Part shown: in pieces, positions 18,251 to 26,786 of the stretch
How the letters are laid out: every line of letters starts with the position of its first letter
Numbering within the stretch: the stretch's first letter is position 1
NCBI GenBank assembly: GCA_052380005.1
Contig: JBQTCJ010000011.1
Source of the DNA: Salinarimonas sp052380005
GTDB lineage: Bacteria > Pseudomonadota > Alphaproteobacteria > Rhizobiales > Beijerinckiaceae
Strand: one strand, 5' to 3'
Length of the DNA stretch: 64,000 nt
Notes under the pieces: model-generated
What the model saw: only the letters and a program-made list of their open reading frames with translations
What the model was told of the DNA's origin: nothing
The model's database searches: none
Program-made: the position numbers and the translations under genes

Positions 18251-20445
18251 TTCCGCTCGGCGGCCTGCGGCTCAGCCTCGATGCCGCGCGTCAGGCGGGC
18301 GAGCGGGAAAGCGAAGGAGACGCGCGTCCCGTCCCCGCCGGAGACGACGCGTGGTGCGCCGCCGAGGGAGGTCGACAGCCGCGCGAGCAATCGCGTCCCC
18401 AGCCCCTCGCGGACGATCCCGGGATCGTAGCCGACGCCGTCGTCGCCCACACAGAGATGCAGATCCGCGCCCGAGACCACGGCTCGGATCGTCACCCGCC
18501 CTTCGTCGCGGCCGACGAACGCGTATTTCAGGGCGTTCGTGGCGATCTCGTTGACGACCATGCAGAGCGTCACCGCCTGGGTGGTGAGGACCTCGACCTC
18601 GTCGGCCTCGAGCGCCAGCGCCACCCGCGGCCCAGCGCTGGAGCGCAGCGCGCCGCACATCTCCCCCAGCGCATCGCGCAGCGAAACCGTCTCGAGCCGG
18701 TCGGGATCGACCCGCAGAACGTCGTGGACGGCGGCGATCGTCATCAGCCGCTGGCGCGCGTCCACCAGCTGCGACCGTGCGCCTTCGGGCGCCGCCCTCG
18801 CCTGCATCGAGAGGAGGTTGCCCAGCAGCTGGAAATTGTTCTTCACGCGGTGGTCGAGCTCGCGCAGCAAGGTGCGCTGCTGGTCGAGCAGCCTGTCGCG
18901 CTCGGCGACGGCGTCCGCGAGATCGACCTCCAGCCGCTTCCTGTCGGTGACGTCGCGCCACACGGCGACGAAGCCGTCGCCCAGCTTGGCGGCGCTGATG
19001 TCGAAGGCGCGGATCAACTTCCGCCCGGCGTACGCGTCGGAATAGAAGACCGATTCCTTGCGCAGCGGCTTCCCGGTCTCGACCAGCGCCACGTAGTCGT
19101 CGAACAGCCCGCTCGTGCGATGCGCGGGCAGTATCTCGCACAGGCCGCGCCCGATCTGCGACTCGCGCGGCATGGCGTTGGCGTCGCAGGCGGCGTCGTT
19201 GACGTACTCGACCCGGAAGTCGCGGATGTGCCCGTTCTCGTCGCGGATGGCGGAGTACACGCCGAGGCAGTCGAGTATGCTCTCGACGGTGGTGTGGAAG
19301 CGCTCCTTTTGTGCCGCGAGCTCCGACTCGCGCCGCGCTGCCTCCGTGACGTCGGTCGCCGCGCAGGCGACGCCGACGACGGCGTCGGTCCGCGGATCGA
19401 TCGTCGGCTCGATGAAGACGTCGTAGACGCCGACGTGCCCGGCCGGCGTCCTGATCTCGACCACGTCGCGCACGGCCTCGCGCGCTGCCATGGCGCGGCG
19501 CTTCAGCGCGACGACGCGCGCGGCGGACGGCGCATCCATGAAGTCGGCGTCCGTACGGCCCGTGTAGGCCTCCGGCGCATTGCCCAGGAGCGGGTTGAAG
19601 ACCCAGAGGTAGCGCAGGTCACCGTCCTGCTCGAAGACGGTCGTCGGCGCGTTCGAGAGTGCGACGCGGAAGCGCTCCTCGCTGCGGGCGAGGCGGCTCG
19701 CCACCCGTCGGCGCTCGGTGACGTCGTGGAAGACGAGCACGACGTCACCGTCTCCGCCGGCGTCGTCGATGCGGGCCGCGGAGACCTGGACCCAGATCTC
19801 GTCTGCGGCGTGGGCGAGGCGCGCCTCGAAGAGCGCCTCGCGCCGCGTGCCGGAGGCGATCTCGGCGAGCGCGTCGCGCGCCTCGTCGGGAAGAATGGCG
19901 AACGCGTCCGGGATCCGCTCCGGCAGGTCCCGCCCGAGGAGGCGCGCGAGCGCCGGATTGCCGAAGACGAGGCGCCCGTCGGCACGCATCTTGGCGACGC
20001 CGACCGGCGCGTGCTCGAAGCAGGACCGGAACGACAGCTCCGCCTCGTCGAGGACCGCGCGCGGAGACCGCTCGACGACGACGCCGACCATCTTCTCCGC
20101 GTGCCCGTTCGCATCGACGAGGACCGTCCCCGAGGCGAGCAGGCGCCGAACGCCGCCGTCTCGGTTCACGCGAAACTCGGTCGTGAAGGGGCCGGGTTCC
20201 AGTCGCAGGCGCGCATTGTCCGCGACCCAGCGGGCGCGATCGTCCGGGTGCACGCTCGCGCGTGCCGCCTCGACTGTGATCTCGCGGGCGGGATCGAGGC
20301 CGTGGAGCTCGGCGAACCGGCGCGTTCCCGTCACGCGGCCGGTCGCGAGATCGTGCTCGAAGGCGGCCACGCCGAGCGTGCTCTCGAGGCTGTCCCACGA
20401 CGTCGTCCGCGTCGCATCGCCCGGCGGTTGATCGTCCCACGTCAC
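18247..20445 (-). CDS. Soluble four-PAS HWE/HisKA_2 sensor histidine kinase
   Basis: A 732-residue cytoplasmic sensor kinase with no membrane helix. Four PAS-type domains can be made out: about residues 20-130 (with PAS_3-like HPDDRARW), 135-260, 265-380 and 385-505, joined by TERR/TEAARR/DRKRLE linkers. The transmitter is of the HisKA_2 (HWE-related) type: H532 in LDHRVKNNFQLL, then the N box NEIATNALKYAF and G box DDGVGYDPG. Such kinases often control general stress responses or light/redox responses in alphaproteobacteria. It starts with GTG at 20445. No response regulator adjoins it, so its partner is unknown; a photosensory LOV cysteine motif is not seen. Confidence 0.9.
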   Translation of the reverse strand: MTWDDQPPGDATRTTSWDSLESTLGVAAFEHDLATGRVTGTRRFAELHGLDPAREITVEAARASVHPDDRARWVADNARLRLEPGPFTTEFRVNRDGGVRRLLASGTVLVDANGHAEKMVGVVVERSPRAVLDEAELSFRSCFEHAPVGVAKMRADGRLVFGNPALARLLGRDLPERIPDAFAILPDEARDALAEIASGTRREALFEARLAHAADEIWVQVSAARIDDAGGDGDVVLVFHDVTERRRVASRLARSEERFRVALSNAPTTVFEQDGDLRYLWVFNPLLGNAPEAYTGRTDADFMDAPSAARVVALKRRAMAAREAVRDVVEIRTPAGHVGVYDVFIEPTIDPRTDAVVGVACAATDVTEAARRESELAAQKERFHTTVESILDCLGVYSAIRDENGHIRDFRVEYVNDAACDANAMPRESQIGRGLCEILPAHRTSGLFDDYVALVETGKPLRKESVFYSDAYAGRKLIRAFDISAAKLGDGFVAVWRDVTDRKRLEVDLADAVAERDRLLDQQRTLLRELDHRVKNNFQLLGNLLSMQARAAPEGARSQLVDARQRLMTIAAVHDVLRVDPDRLETVSLRDALGEMCGALRSSAGPRVALALEADEVEVLTTQAVTLCMVVNEIATNALKYAFVGRDEGRVTIRAVVSGADLHLCVGDDGVGYDPGIVREGLGTRLLARLSTSLGGAPRVVSGGDGTRVSFAFPLARLTRGIEAEPQAAERN

Positions 20446-20516
20446 TGCCGACCCCGTCCGTTCGTGAGCGGCGGCATCCTACAGGAATCCTGTCGCACCG
20501 CAACGCCGCGTGCTGT

Positions 20517-21899
20517 TCAGCCCACGTCGCCGGGCAGGTCCAGCGTCGCCGAGAGCCCACCCATCGCGCTTTCACCGAGCGTGAGGGAGCCCCGATAGAG
20601 TGCCGCGAGATCGGCCACGATTGACAGCCCGAGCCCCGAGCCCGGCACGCTCTCGTCGAGCCGCTTGCCGCGCTCGACCATTTCCGCGCGGCGGTCCGCC
20701 GGTACGCCCGGTCCGTCGTCCTCGACGACGAGCAGGAGCCGCGGGCGCTCGGCGTCGCCCGACGCCTCGGCGCGCAGCACGACTCGCCCCCTCGCCCACT
20801 TCGCCGCGTTGTCGAGGAGGTTGCCGAGCATCTCCTCGAGATCCTGCCTCTCGCCGCGGAAGCGCGCCTCCTCGGGCGCCTCGAGCGCGAGATCGAGGCG
20901 CTTTGCCGCGTGGATCTTGGCGAAGGCGCGCATCAGCGAGGCCGCGACCGGCGCGACCGGCGTCACGGTGCCGAGCGTACCGACCTGGGCGGCGGCGCGG
21001 GCGCGGTCGAGATAGTAGCCGATCTGCCGGCGCATGGTCTCGGCCTCGGCCTCGACCACCTCGGCGAGCGGCCCCCCGCCGGCGCGGGCCTCGTTGACGA
21101 GCACCGAGAGCGGCGTCTTCAGGGCGTGCGCGAGGTTGCCGACCTGCGTGCGGGCTCGCTCCAGGATGTCCCGGTTCGAGCCCAGCAGAAGATTGATCTC
21201 GCCGGCGAGCGGGGCGATGTCGTGCGGGTAGTCGCCCGAGACCGTCTCCGCGTCGCCGCGGCGGATCGCGACGACGCCGGCGCGCAGGCGCGCGAGCGGC
21301 CGCAGGCCGAAGCGGATCTGGAGCAGCGTCGAGAGCCCGAGCAGGAGCCCGAGCGCGGCGAAGGTCGCGGCGAGCGCGAGCGCGAAGCGCCGCACGTCGC
21401 CGGCGATCTCGTCGGCGGGCGCGGCGACGAGCACGGTGAAGCGTGCGCCCTCCCCCGCCGCGAGCGTCCGCTCGACGGCGCGCAGCGCCTGCCCGTCCGG
21501 CCCGACGACGTAGCCCGTGCGCACGGTACCGAGCGCCGCCTGCGGCCCGTCGAGCCAGGGCAGCATCGCCCCCACCAGCGAGCGCGAGGTGTCGAGATCG
21601 CGCAGGGAGACGCCGGGGGCGCCCACCTGCCAGTAGAAGCCGGAGAAGGGCAGCTCGAACAGCGGATCGCCGGCCACGAGCGCCTCGCGCCCGGTCGCCA
21701 CCTGTGAGCCCAGCGCCGTGGCGTGGACGAGGAGCCGGCTGTCGAAGCCGCGCTCGGTGGCGTCGCGGTAGAGCGCGACGAGCACGACCCCGGCGCCCAC
21801 CAGGATCACCGCGCTCCAGAACAGGGCCGAGACCGCGAGGCGGACCGCGATCGAGCGGTTGGCGAGCGGGCGAGCGGGGAGGCGCTTTTCGAGGCGCAT
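20517..21899 (-). CDS. PhoQ/FeuQ-type sensor histidine kinase
   Basis: A 460-residue membrane sensor kinase, the second half of a two-component pair. Membrane helices lie at about residues 20-45 and 165-190, framing a periplasmic domain of about 120 residues. The phosphoacceptor is H258 in NLAHALKTPLSVL, a form typical of PhoQ/FeuQ kinases; N box NLLDNAAKWA and G boxes DDGPGVP and GSGLGLSIV follow. It starts 14 bases after the response regulator stop. Rhizobial FeuQ, in the same gene order, controls cyclic glucan export with FeuP; whether that target holds here is unknown. Confidence 0.88.
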   Translation of the reverse strand: MRLEKRLPARPLANRSIAVRLAVSALFWSAVILVGAGVVLVALYRDATERGFDSRLLVHATALGSQVATGREALVAGDPLFELPFSGFYWQVGAPGVSLRDLDTSRSLVGAMLPWLDGPQAALGTVRTGYVVGPDGQALRAVERTLAAGEGARFTVLVAAPADEIAGDVRRFALALAATFAALGLLLGLSTLLQIRFGLRPLARLRAGVVAIRRGDAETVSGDYPHDIAPLAGEINLLLGSNRDILERARTQVGNLAHALKTPLSVLVNEARAGGGPLAEVVEAEAETMRRQIGYYLDRARAAAQVGTLGTVTPVAPVAASLMRAFAKIHAAKRLDLALEAPEEARFRGERQDLEEMLGNLLDNAAKWARGRVVLRAEASGDAERPRLLLVVEDDGPGVPADRRAEMVERGKRLDESVPGSGLGLSIVADLAALYRGSLTLGESAMGGLSATLDLPGDVG

Positions 21900-21913
21900 G
21901 GCGGTCTCGCGCC

Positions 21914-22576
21914 TCAGGCGCCCTCCTCGACCACGTAGCCGAGCCCGCGCATGGTCTTGATCACGTCGACGCCGAGCTTCTTGCGCAGGCGCCCGACGAA
22001 GACCTCGATCGTGTTCGAGTCGCGGTCGAAATCCTGGTCGTAGAGATGCTCGGTCAGCTCCGCGCGGGAGACGATCCGCCCCTTGTGGTGGATCATGTAG
22101 GCGAGAAGACGGTACTCGTGGCTCGTCAGCTTGACGGGCATGTCGTCGACGAGCACGCGGCCGGCGCGGGTGTCGAGCGTCACCCGCCCGCAGACGATCT
22201 CGGAGGTGGCGTGCCCGGCGGCGCGACGCACCAGCGCGCGCACGCGCGCCAGCAGTTCCTCGACGTGGAAGGGCTTCGTCACGTAGTCGTCCGCCCCCGC
22301 ATCGAAGGCCTGGACCTTCTCGCTCCAGCGGTCGCGGGCGGTGAGGATGAGCACCGGCATGACCTTGCCCTCCCGCCGCCAGGCGGAGAGCACGGAGACG
22401 CCGTCGGTCTTGGGCAGGCCGAGATCGAGGATGACGCAGTCGTAGGGCTCGGTCTCGCCGAGGAACTGGCCCTCCTCGCCGTCGAAGGCCTTGTCGACGA
22501 CGTAGCCGGCGTCGGTCAGCGCCGAGACGATCTGGCGGTTGAGGGAGGCATCGTCCTCCACGACGAGCACGCGCAT
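21914..22576 (-). CDS. PhoP/FeuP-type response regulator
   Basis: A 220-residue OmpR-class regulator. The receiver domain has E7/D8/D9, phosphoacceptor D51 in ILDLGLPKTDG, and the Lys of VTKPFH. The winged-helix domain has SHEYRLLAYM and EVFVGRLRKKLG. This close variant is typical of PhoP/FeuP proteins. It lies between a small PepSY protein upstream (12 bases) and the cognate kinase downstream (14 bases), so the three form one operon. Confidence 0.92.
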   Translation of the reverse strand: MRVLVVEDDASLNRQIVSALTDAGYVVDKAFDGEEGQFLGETEPYDCVILDLGLPKTDGVSVLSAWRREGKVMPVLILTARDRWSEKVQAFDAGADDYVTKPFHVEELLARVRALVRRAAGHATSEIVCGRVTLDTRAGRVLVDDMPVKLTSHEYRLLAYMIHHKGRIVSRAELTEHLYDQDFDRDSNTIEVFVGRLRKKLGVDVIKTMRGLGYVVEEGA

Positions 22577-22588
22577 GAGCCGACCTCC

Positions 22589-22900
22589 TCAGTTCACCGA
22601 GACGACGCCGCCGGAGCCGGCGTCGACGATCACCGTCACGAAGCGCCCGTCGCCGCCCAGCGCCGCGATGCGGTAGACGAGCCCGCCGCCGCCGGGGCAC
22701 AGGTCGACCTGCGTGACCTGCGCGCCGGGCACCGCGCCCTCCGCCGCCCGCACCGCCGACACCGCCGGCACGACCCGCCCCGCCGCCACCGCCTCCCGGG
22801 TCTCCCCGGGAGACAGGCAGGCTTGCGCCGACGCCGGCGCGGGCGCCGCCGCGAGGCCTAGGAGGAGGGCGATCAGGGGGAGGGCGAGACGGGTGCGCAT
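22589..22900 (-). CDS. Small periplasmic PepSY-like protein
   Basis: A 103-residue exported protein. Residues 1-25 form a signal peptide ending ASA. The mature part carries a PepSY_2-like pattern (VYRIAALGGDGRFVTVIVDAGSG) and two cysteines, C28 and one in DLCPGGGG, which may pair. It is the first gene of a three-gene operon with a FeuP/FeuQ-type two-component system. In Sinorhizobium the small periplasmic protein FeuN, encoded in the same position, restrains FeuQ. A similar inhibitor role here is inference from position and localisation. Confidence 0.82.
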   Translation of the reverse strand: MRTRLALPLIALLLGLAAAPAPASAQACLSPGETREAVAAGRVVPAVSAVRAAEGAVPGAQVTQVDLCPGGGGLVYRIAALGGDGRFVTVIVDAGSGGVVSVN

Positions 22901-22951
22901 GACGGCATCATAGCTACCCGGCCCGCGCTGAACAGGCCGTGAATGCGGCGT

Positions 22952-23896
22952 TCAGGCCGCCGCCGCGCCGTCCGCCCGCGCCCCGCCCGCCTCCGTCCTG
23001 AGCCATGCCGCGCCGCAGGCCTTGGCCAGCTCGCGGACACGCAGGATGTAGCTCTGGCGCTCCGTCACCGAGATGACGCCGCGGGCGTCGAGCAGGTTGA
23101 AGGCGTGGGAGGCCTTGATGCACTGGTCGTAGGCCGGCAGCACCATGAGATGCCGCTCGCCGGCCTCGCCCGCCTCGAGGTACTTGCGGCAGGCGGCCTC
23201 GGCGTCCTTGAAGTGGCGAAACAGCATCTCGACGTCGGCGTGCTCGAAATTGTGGCGCGAATATTCCTTCTCCGCCTGGAGGAAGACGTCCCCGTAGGTG
23301 ACCTTCTCCGCGCCCTCGCGGCCGTTGAAGTTGAGGTCGTAGACGTTCTCGACGCCCTGGACGTACATGGCGATACGCTCGAGCCCGTAGGTCAGCTCGC
23401 CCGAGACCGGCGCGCACTCGAAGCCGCAGGCCTGCTGGAAATAGGTGAACTGGCTCACCTCCATGCCGTCGCACCAGCATTCCCAGCCGAGACCCCAGGC
23501 GCCGAGCGTCGGGCTCTCCCAGTCGTCCTCGACGAAGCGCACGTCGTGGAGCATCGGGTCGAGCCCGATGGCGGCGAGCGAGCCGAGGTAGAGGTCCTGG
23601 ATGTCCGGGGGGCTGGGCTTCAGGACGACCTGGAACTGGTAGTAGTGCTGGAGCCGGTTCGGGTTCTCGCCGTAGCGCCCGTCCTTCGGCCGCCGGGAGG
23701 GCTGGACGTAGGCGGCGCGCCAGGGCCGCGGCCCGAGCGAGCGCAGCGTCGTCGCCGGATGGAAGGTCCCCGCCCCCACCTCGAGGTCGTAGGGCTGGAG
23801 CACGACGCAGCCCTGCTCCGCCCAGAAGCGCTGCAGCGTCAGGATCAGGCCCTGGAACGAGCGTCTCGGATCCATGTGGGGGGCGGTGGCGGTCAT
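22952..23896 (-). CDS. glyQ: Glycine-tRNA ligase alpha subunit
   Basis: The alpha subunit of the heterotetrameric glycyl-tRNA synthetase, which carries the class II catalytic core for glycine activation. The 314-residue product shows family motifs FQGLILTLQRFW, QPYDLEVGAGTFHPATTLRSLG and QPSRRPKDGRYGENPNR. The start at 23896 gives MTATAPHMDP. The tail after residue 295 is Ala/Gly-rich. The beta subunit glyS usually lies downstream but is absent from this window; the PepSY gene follows instead. Confidence 0.97.
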   Translation of the reverse strand: MTATAPHMDPRRSFQGLILTLQRFWAEQGCVVLQPYDLEVGAGTFHPATTLRSLGPRPWRAAYVQPSRRPKDGRYGENPNRLQHYYQFQVVLKPSPPDIQDLYLGSLAAIGLDPMLHDVRFVEDDWESPTLGAWGLGWECWCDGMEVSQFTYFQQACGFECAPVSGELTYGLERIAMYVQGVENVYDLNFNGREGAEKVTYGDVFLQAEKEYSRHNFEHADVEMLFRHFKDAEAACRKYLEAGEAGERHLMVLPAYDQCIKASHAFNLLDARGVISVTERQSYILRVRELAKACGAAWLRTEAGGARADGAAAA

Positions 23897-23967
23897 GACG
23901 GCCTCTCGAGCGGCTTGGGCGCGAGTGGGATGGAGAGGGCGGGCGGGGAAGTCAAGCGGGGGCGCGC

Positions 23968-25488
23968 TCACGCGAGGAGCGCGAACAGGCCCGCGAGCGC
24001 CACGAGGCCCGCGCCGACGGCCGTGATGACGAGCGCGCGCCGCCGATCCCGGCGCGAGCGCCCGCCCGAGCCGTAGTCGAAGCGCTCGTAGACGACGTTG
24101 CGAGACGGCATGCCGATGTCGAGCAGCGTGTCGGAGACGCCCGTCACCATCGGGCCGGGCCCGCACAGGAAGGCGACGGTGCGCGCGAGGTCGAGCCCGC
24201 GCAGGAGCCCCGCGAGCCGCTCCCGGTCGAGCCGGCCGACGGCACCGTCCCAGGCTTCCGCGTCGGTCTCGCTGACGAGCACGATCTCGAGGTCGAGGAT
24301 CGAGGCGGCGGCGCGGATCTCGTCGAGGCAGGCGAAGTTCTCCGGCCGCCCGGCGGCGTAGGCGACGCGGATGGGGCGCGGGTCGCGCCGGGCGGCGAGA
24401 TCGCGCAGGAGCCCCATGATCGGCCCGATGCCGGCGCCGCCGGCGATCAGGACCACGGCGTCGCACGGGTGCGCGTCGAGCGTGAAGACACCGTAGGGCC
24501 CGTCGATGCCGATCGGCGTGCCGGGCGCGAGCGCGCCGACGCGGCTCGTGAAGTCGCCGGCCTCCTTGACGATGAGGCTCAGCCCGGGGCGCAGCGGGCT
24601 GTCGGCGATGGAGAAGGGATGGTCGAGGAGCGGGAAGCGGCGCGCACCCTCCGTCATCCAGACGAACTGGCCGGCGCGGTAGGTGAAGGGCGGGTTGCCG
24701 GCGGCGGGCTGGATGTCGAGCTCCCACATCCGGTCGGCCTTGCGCGTCACCGAGGCGAGCCGCCAGGGCCGGCGGTGGAGCGCCGCCCAGCGCCAGCCGT
24801 AGAGCACGGCGATCACCGCGACCGCGCCGAGCGCCACCGCCCCCCAGAACAGGTTGACCGGTCCCGCCGCGCTGAACCGGCCGACCGTGATCGCGTGGTG
24901 CAGCCCGCCGCCGACGGCGAGCAGGGCGAGCACGAGGTGGCTGCCGCGCCAGCTCTCGTAGCGCCAGGGAAGCCGCTCGCGCAGCGCCCCGCCGACGACG
25001 AGGAGCGCCAGCGCCGCGAGCGCCACGACGCCGCTGCGATAGTGCGGCGCCGTCAGGTAGGCGACGAGCCGCTCGCGCCCGAGCGCGGGATCGGCGAGCC
25101 AGGTCGGCAGCACGTAGAGGAGCGGGTGCGCGAGCAGTGCGACCAGGATCCACCAGGCGATCACCTTGTGGAAGGCCATGATCCGGTCGATGCCGAGCCG
25201 CCCGGACGCGGCATCGAAGCGCCCCGACGTGACGAGCTGCACCGTCATCGCAGCGAGCGCCACGAGGCCGAGCCCGCTCGCGACCTTCTCCCATGCCGCG
25301 AGCGGGGCCGCCTCGCCGAGCGTCGCGAGGGCCAGCACCAGCGTGGTGCCGCAGAAGACGAGGTAGAGCGCCGCCAGGGCGGGGCCGGGCAGGCGCGGGA
25401 GGCGGGCGGGTCGGAGGGTCGATCCGCCCGCGGGCGCCCCCCCGGTGTCGGGGTCGCGCGGTCTCGTGGCGGCGTCCTGCGTGTCCAT
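23968..25488 (-). CDS. Ferric-reductase-like membrane flavocytochrome
   Basis: A 506-residue protein with the NADPH oxidase / ferric reductase layout. An N-terminal membrane domain of about seven helices contains histidines suited to bind two haems (FHKVIAWW, LLAHPLL, GSHLVLAL, GLHHAI). An FAD domain follows at about residues 245-345, with HPFSIADSP, and an NAD(P)-binding domain at about 350-475 with GGAGIGPIMGLL and CGPGPM. It probably moves electrons from NAD(P)H across the membrane to an unknown acceptor. A final hydrophobic helix lies at the C-terminus, which is unusual for the family. It is divergent from a pentaheme cytochrome gene, a possible partner. Confidence 0.87.
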   Translation of the reverse strand: MDTQDAATRPRDPDTGGAPAGGSTLRPARLPRLPGPALAALYLVFCGTTLVLALATLGEAAPLAAWEKVASGLGLVALAAMTVQLVTSGRFDAASGRLGIDRIMAFHKVIAWWILVALLAHPLLYVLPTWLADPALGRERLVAYLTAPHYRSGVVALAALALLVVGGALRERLPWRYESWRGSHLVLALLAVGGGLHHAITVGRFSAAGPVNLFWGAVALGAVAVIAVLYGWRWAALHRRPWRLASVTRKADRMWELDIQPAAGNPPFTYRAGQFVWMTEGARRFPLLDHPFSIADSPLRPGLSLIVKEAGDFTSRVGALAPGTPIGIDGPYGVFTLDAHPCDAVVLIAGGAGIGPIMGLLRDLAARRDPRPIRVAYAAGRPENFACLDEIRAAASILDLEIVLVSETDAEAWDGAVGRLDRERLAGLLRGLDLARTVAFLCGPGPMVTGVSDTLLDIGMPSRNVVYERFDYGSGGRSRRDRRRALVITAVGAGLVALAGLFALLA

Positions 25489-25508
25489 CGCGCTCTCGGC
25501 TCGTGCAC

Positions 25509-25558
25509 GCCGGCTTCTCGAAAGCCGGCGAGTGTAAGCCGGCTCTCGAAAACCGGCT
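25509..25558 (-). promoter_or_regulatory. Two tandem hairpins in the flavocytochrome leader
   Basis: Two similar inverted repeats lie 20-70 bases before the flavocytochrome start: GCCGGC/GCCGGC at 25509-25529 and AGCCGG/CCGGCT at 25537-25558, each around a CTCGAAA-type loop. They would form consecutive stem-loops in the leader transcript. A regulatory role is possible but unproven. Confidence 0.4.
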
Positions 25559-25666
25559 CCGGGGAAGGCGCCGTCAGTCCACCCTGGAGCCTTGCCAAGG
25601 TCAAGGCGTTGCCGCACCCTGTCTCAGGTTCGGCTCGACTTTCTGCGCGACGACGGGAGATGTGCC

Positions 25667-26779
25667 ATGGGGACCGCCTGGGTGTGGAACGGACGTCTCG
25701 CCATGCTCGCCCTCCTGGCGCTCATCGTCGCGCCTTGGCAGGCGCAGGCGCAGGGCGGCGCGGGGTCGAGCGAGCTCGACCGTCTCGCCGCCATCGTCGA
25801 ACGCTGGCTCGCCTCGCCGCACGGGGACTACCACTCGGGCTCGTTCACGCACTGGAACGCAGAGGGCGAGGTGCCGGTCGCCTGCGCCGCCTGCCACTCC
25901 CAGCCGGGCTTCGTCGACTTCATCGGCGCCGACGGCAGCGCGGCGGGCGCGGTCGACGCGCCGGCCGCGATCAACGCGCCGATCGGCTGCGCCTCCTGCC
26001 ACACGCAGGCGGCGCACGCGCTCGACGCGGTGACCTTTCCTTCCGGCGTCGTGATCGACGCGCTCGATGCCTCGGCGACCTGCACGGTCTGCCACCAGGG
26101 CCGCCAGTCCGGCGACGCCGTGACCGCCGCGACCGCGGGGCTCGAGCCGGACACGGTCTCCGCGGATCTCTCCTTCCTCAACATCCACTACGGCGTCGCG
26201 GCGGCTACGATGCACGGCTCGGACGTGCGCGGCGGGTTCCAGTATCCGGGCTTCTCCTACGCGCAGACGTTCGAGCACGTGCCGAGCGCCGCGACCTGCG
26301 TCGCCTGCCACCAGCCGCATACGACCCAGGTCGCGACCGAGTCGTGCTTCGCCTGCCACCAGGGCGTGGACGACATCCGGGCGATCCGCATGCGCCATGC
26401 GGATTTCGACGGCAACGGCGATCGCTCGGGCGGCATCCGCTCGGAGATCCAGGGCCTCCACGCCATGCTCTACGACGCGATCCGCACCTACGCGGCCGAC
26501 GTCGCCGGCGCGCCGATCGTCTACGCCGACGGCTTCCCCTATTTCTTCGCCGATGCGGACGGGGACGGGACGATCGCGCCGGAGGACGCGATCCCGCCCA
26601 ACCGATACGCGAGCTGGACGCCGCGCCTGCTGGCGGCGGCCTACAATTATCAGGCGGTGAAGAAGGACCCCGGCGGCTGGGTGCACAATCCCGCCTACCA
26701 GATCCAGCTCCTGCACGACAGCCTGCTCAGCCTGTCCGACAGCGTACCGGTGGACACCGCGGGCCTGCGGCGGCCGTGA
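25667..26779 (+). CDS. Pentaheme c-type cytochrome with EF-hand-like loops
   Basis: A 370-residue periplasmic cytochrome. A signal peptide occupies residues 1-28 (ending AQAQ). Five CxxCH haem sites begin at C73, C108, C139, C211 and C227 (CAACH, CASCH, CTVCH, CVACH, CFACH). After the haems come two Asp/Gly-rich loops: a partial one at D246-x-D248-x-N250 and a canonical EF-hand-like one at D296-x-D298-x-D300-x-x-I303...D307. Calcium binding is therefore possible. The closest family type is the NapC/NirT-unrelated polyhaem or cytochrome c7-like group, but I do not recognise a named member. It is divergent from the flavocytochrome. Start at the ATG with GGGAGA upstream. Confidence 0.85.
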   Translation: MGTAWVWNGRLAMLALLALIVAPWQAQAQGGAGSSELDRLAAIVERWLASPHGDYHSGSFTHWNAEGEVPVACAACHSQPGFVDFIGADGSAAGAVDAPAAINAPIGCASCHTQAAHALDAVTFPSGVVIDALDASATCTVCHQGRQSGDAVTAATAGLEPDTVSADLSFLNIHYGVAAATMHGSDVRGGFQYPGFSYAQTFEHVPSAATCVACHQPHTTQVATESCFACHQGVDDIRAIRMRHADFDGNGDRSGGIRSEIQGLHAMLYDAIRTYAADVAGAPIVYADGFPYFFADADGDGTIAPEDAIPPNRYASWTPRLLAAAYNYQAVKKDPGGWVHNPAYQIQLLHDSLLSLSDSVPVDTAGLRRP

Positions 26780-26786
26780 CGCGCCC

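Noticed and set aside
25588..25604. CCTTGCCAAGG palindrome with TTGACC on the minus strand, resembling a MerR/CueR-type metal promoter
   Set aside because: No suitable -10 lies at 19 bases, and the arms are short; no MerR-type gene is near. Kept only as a curiosity.
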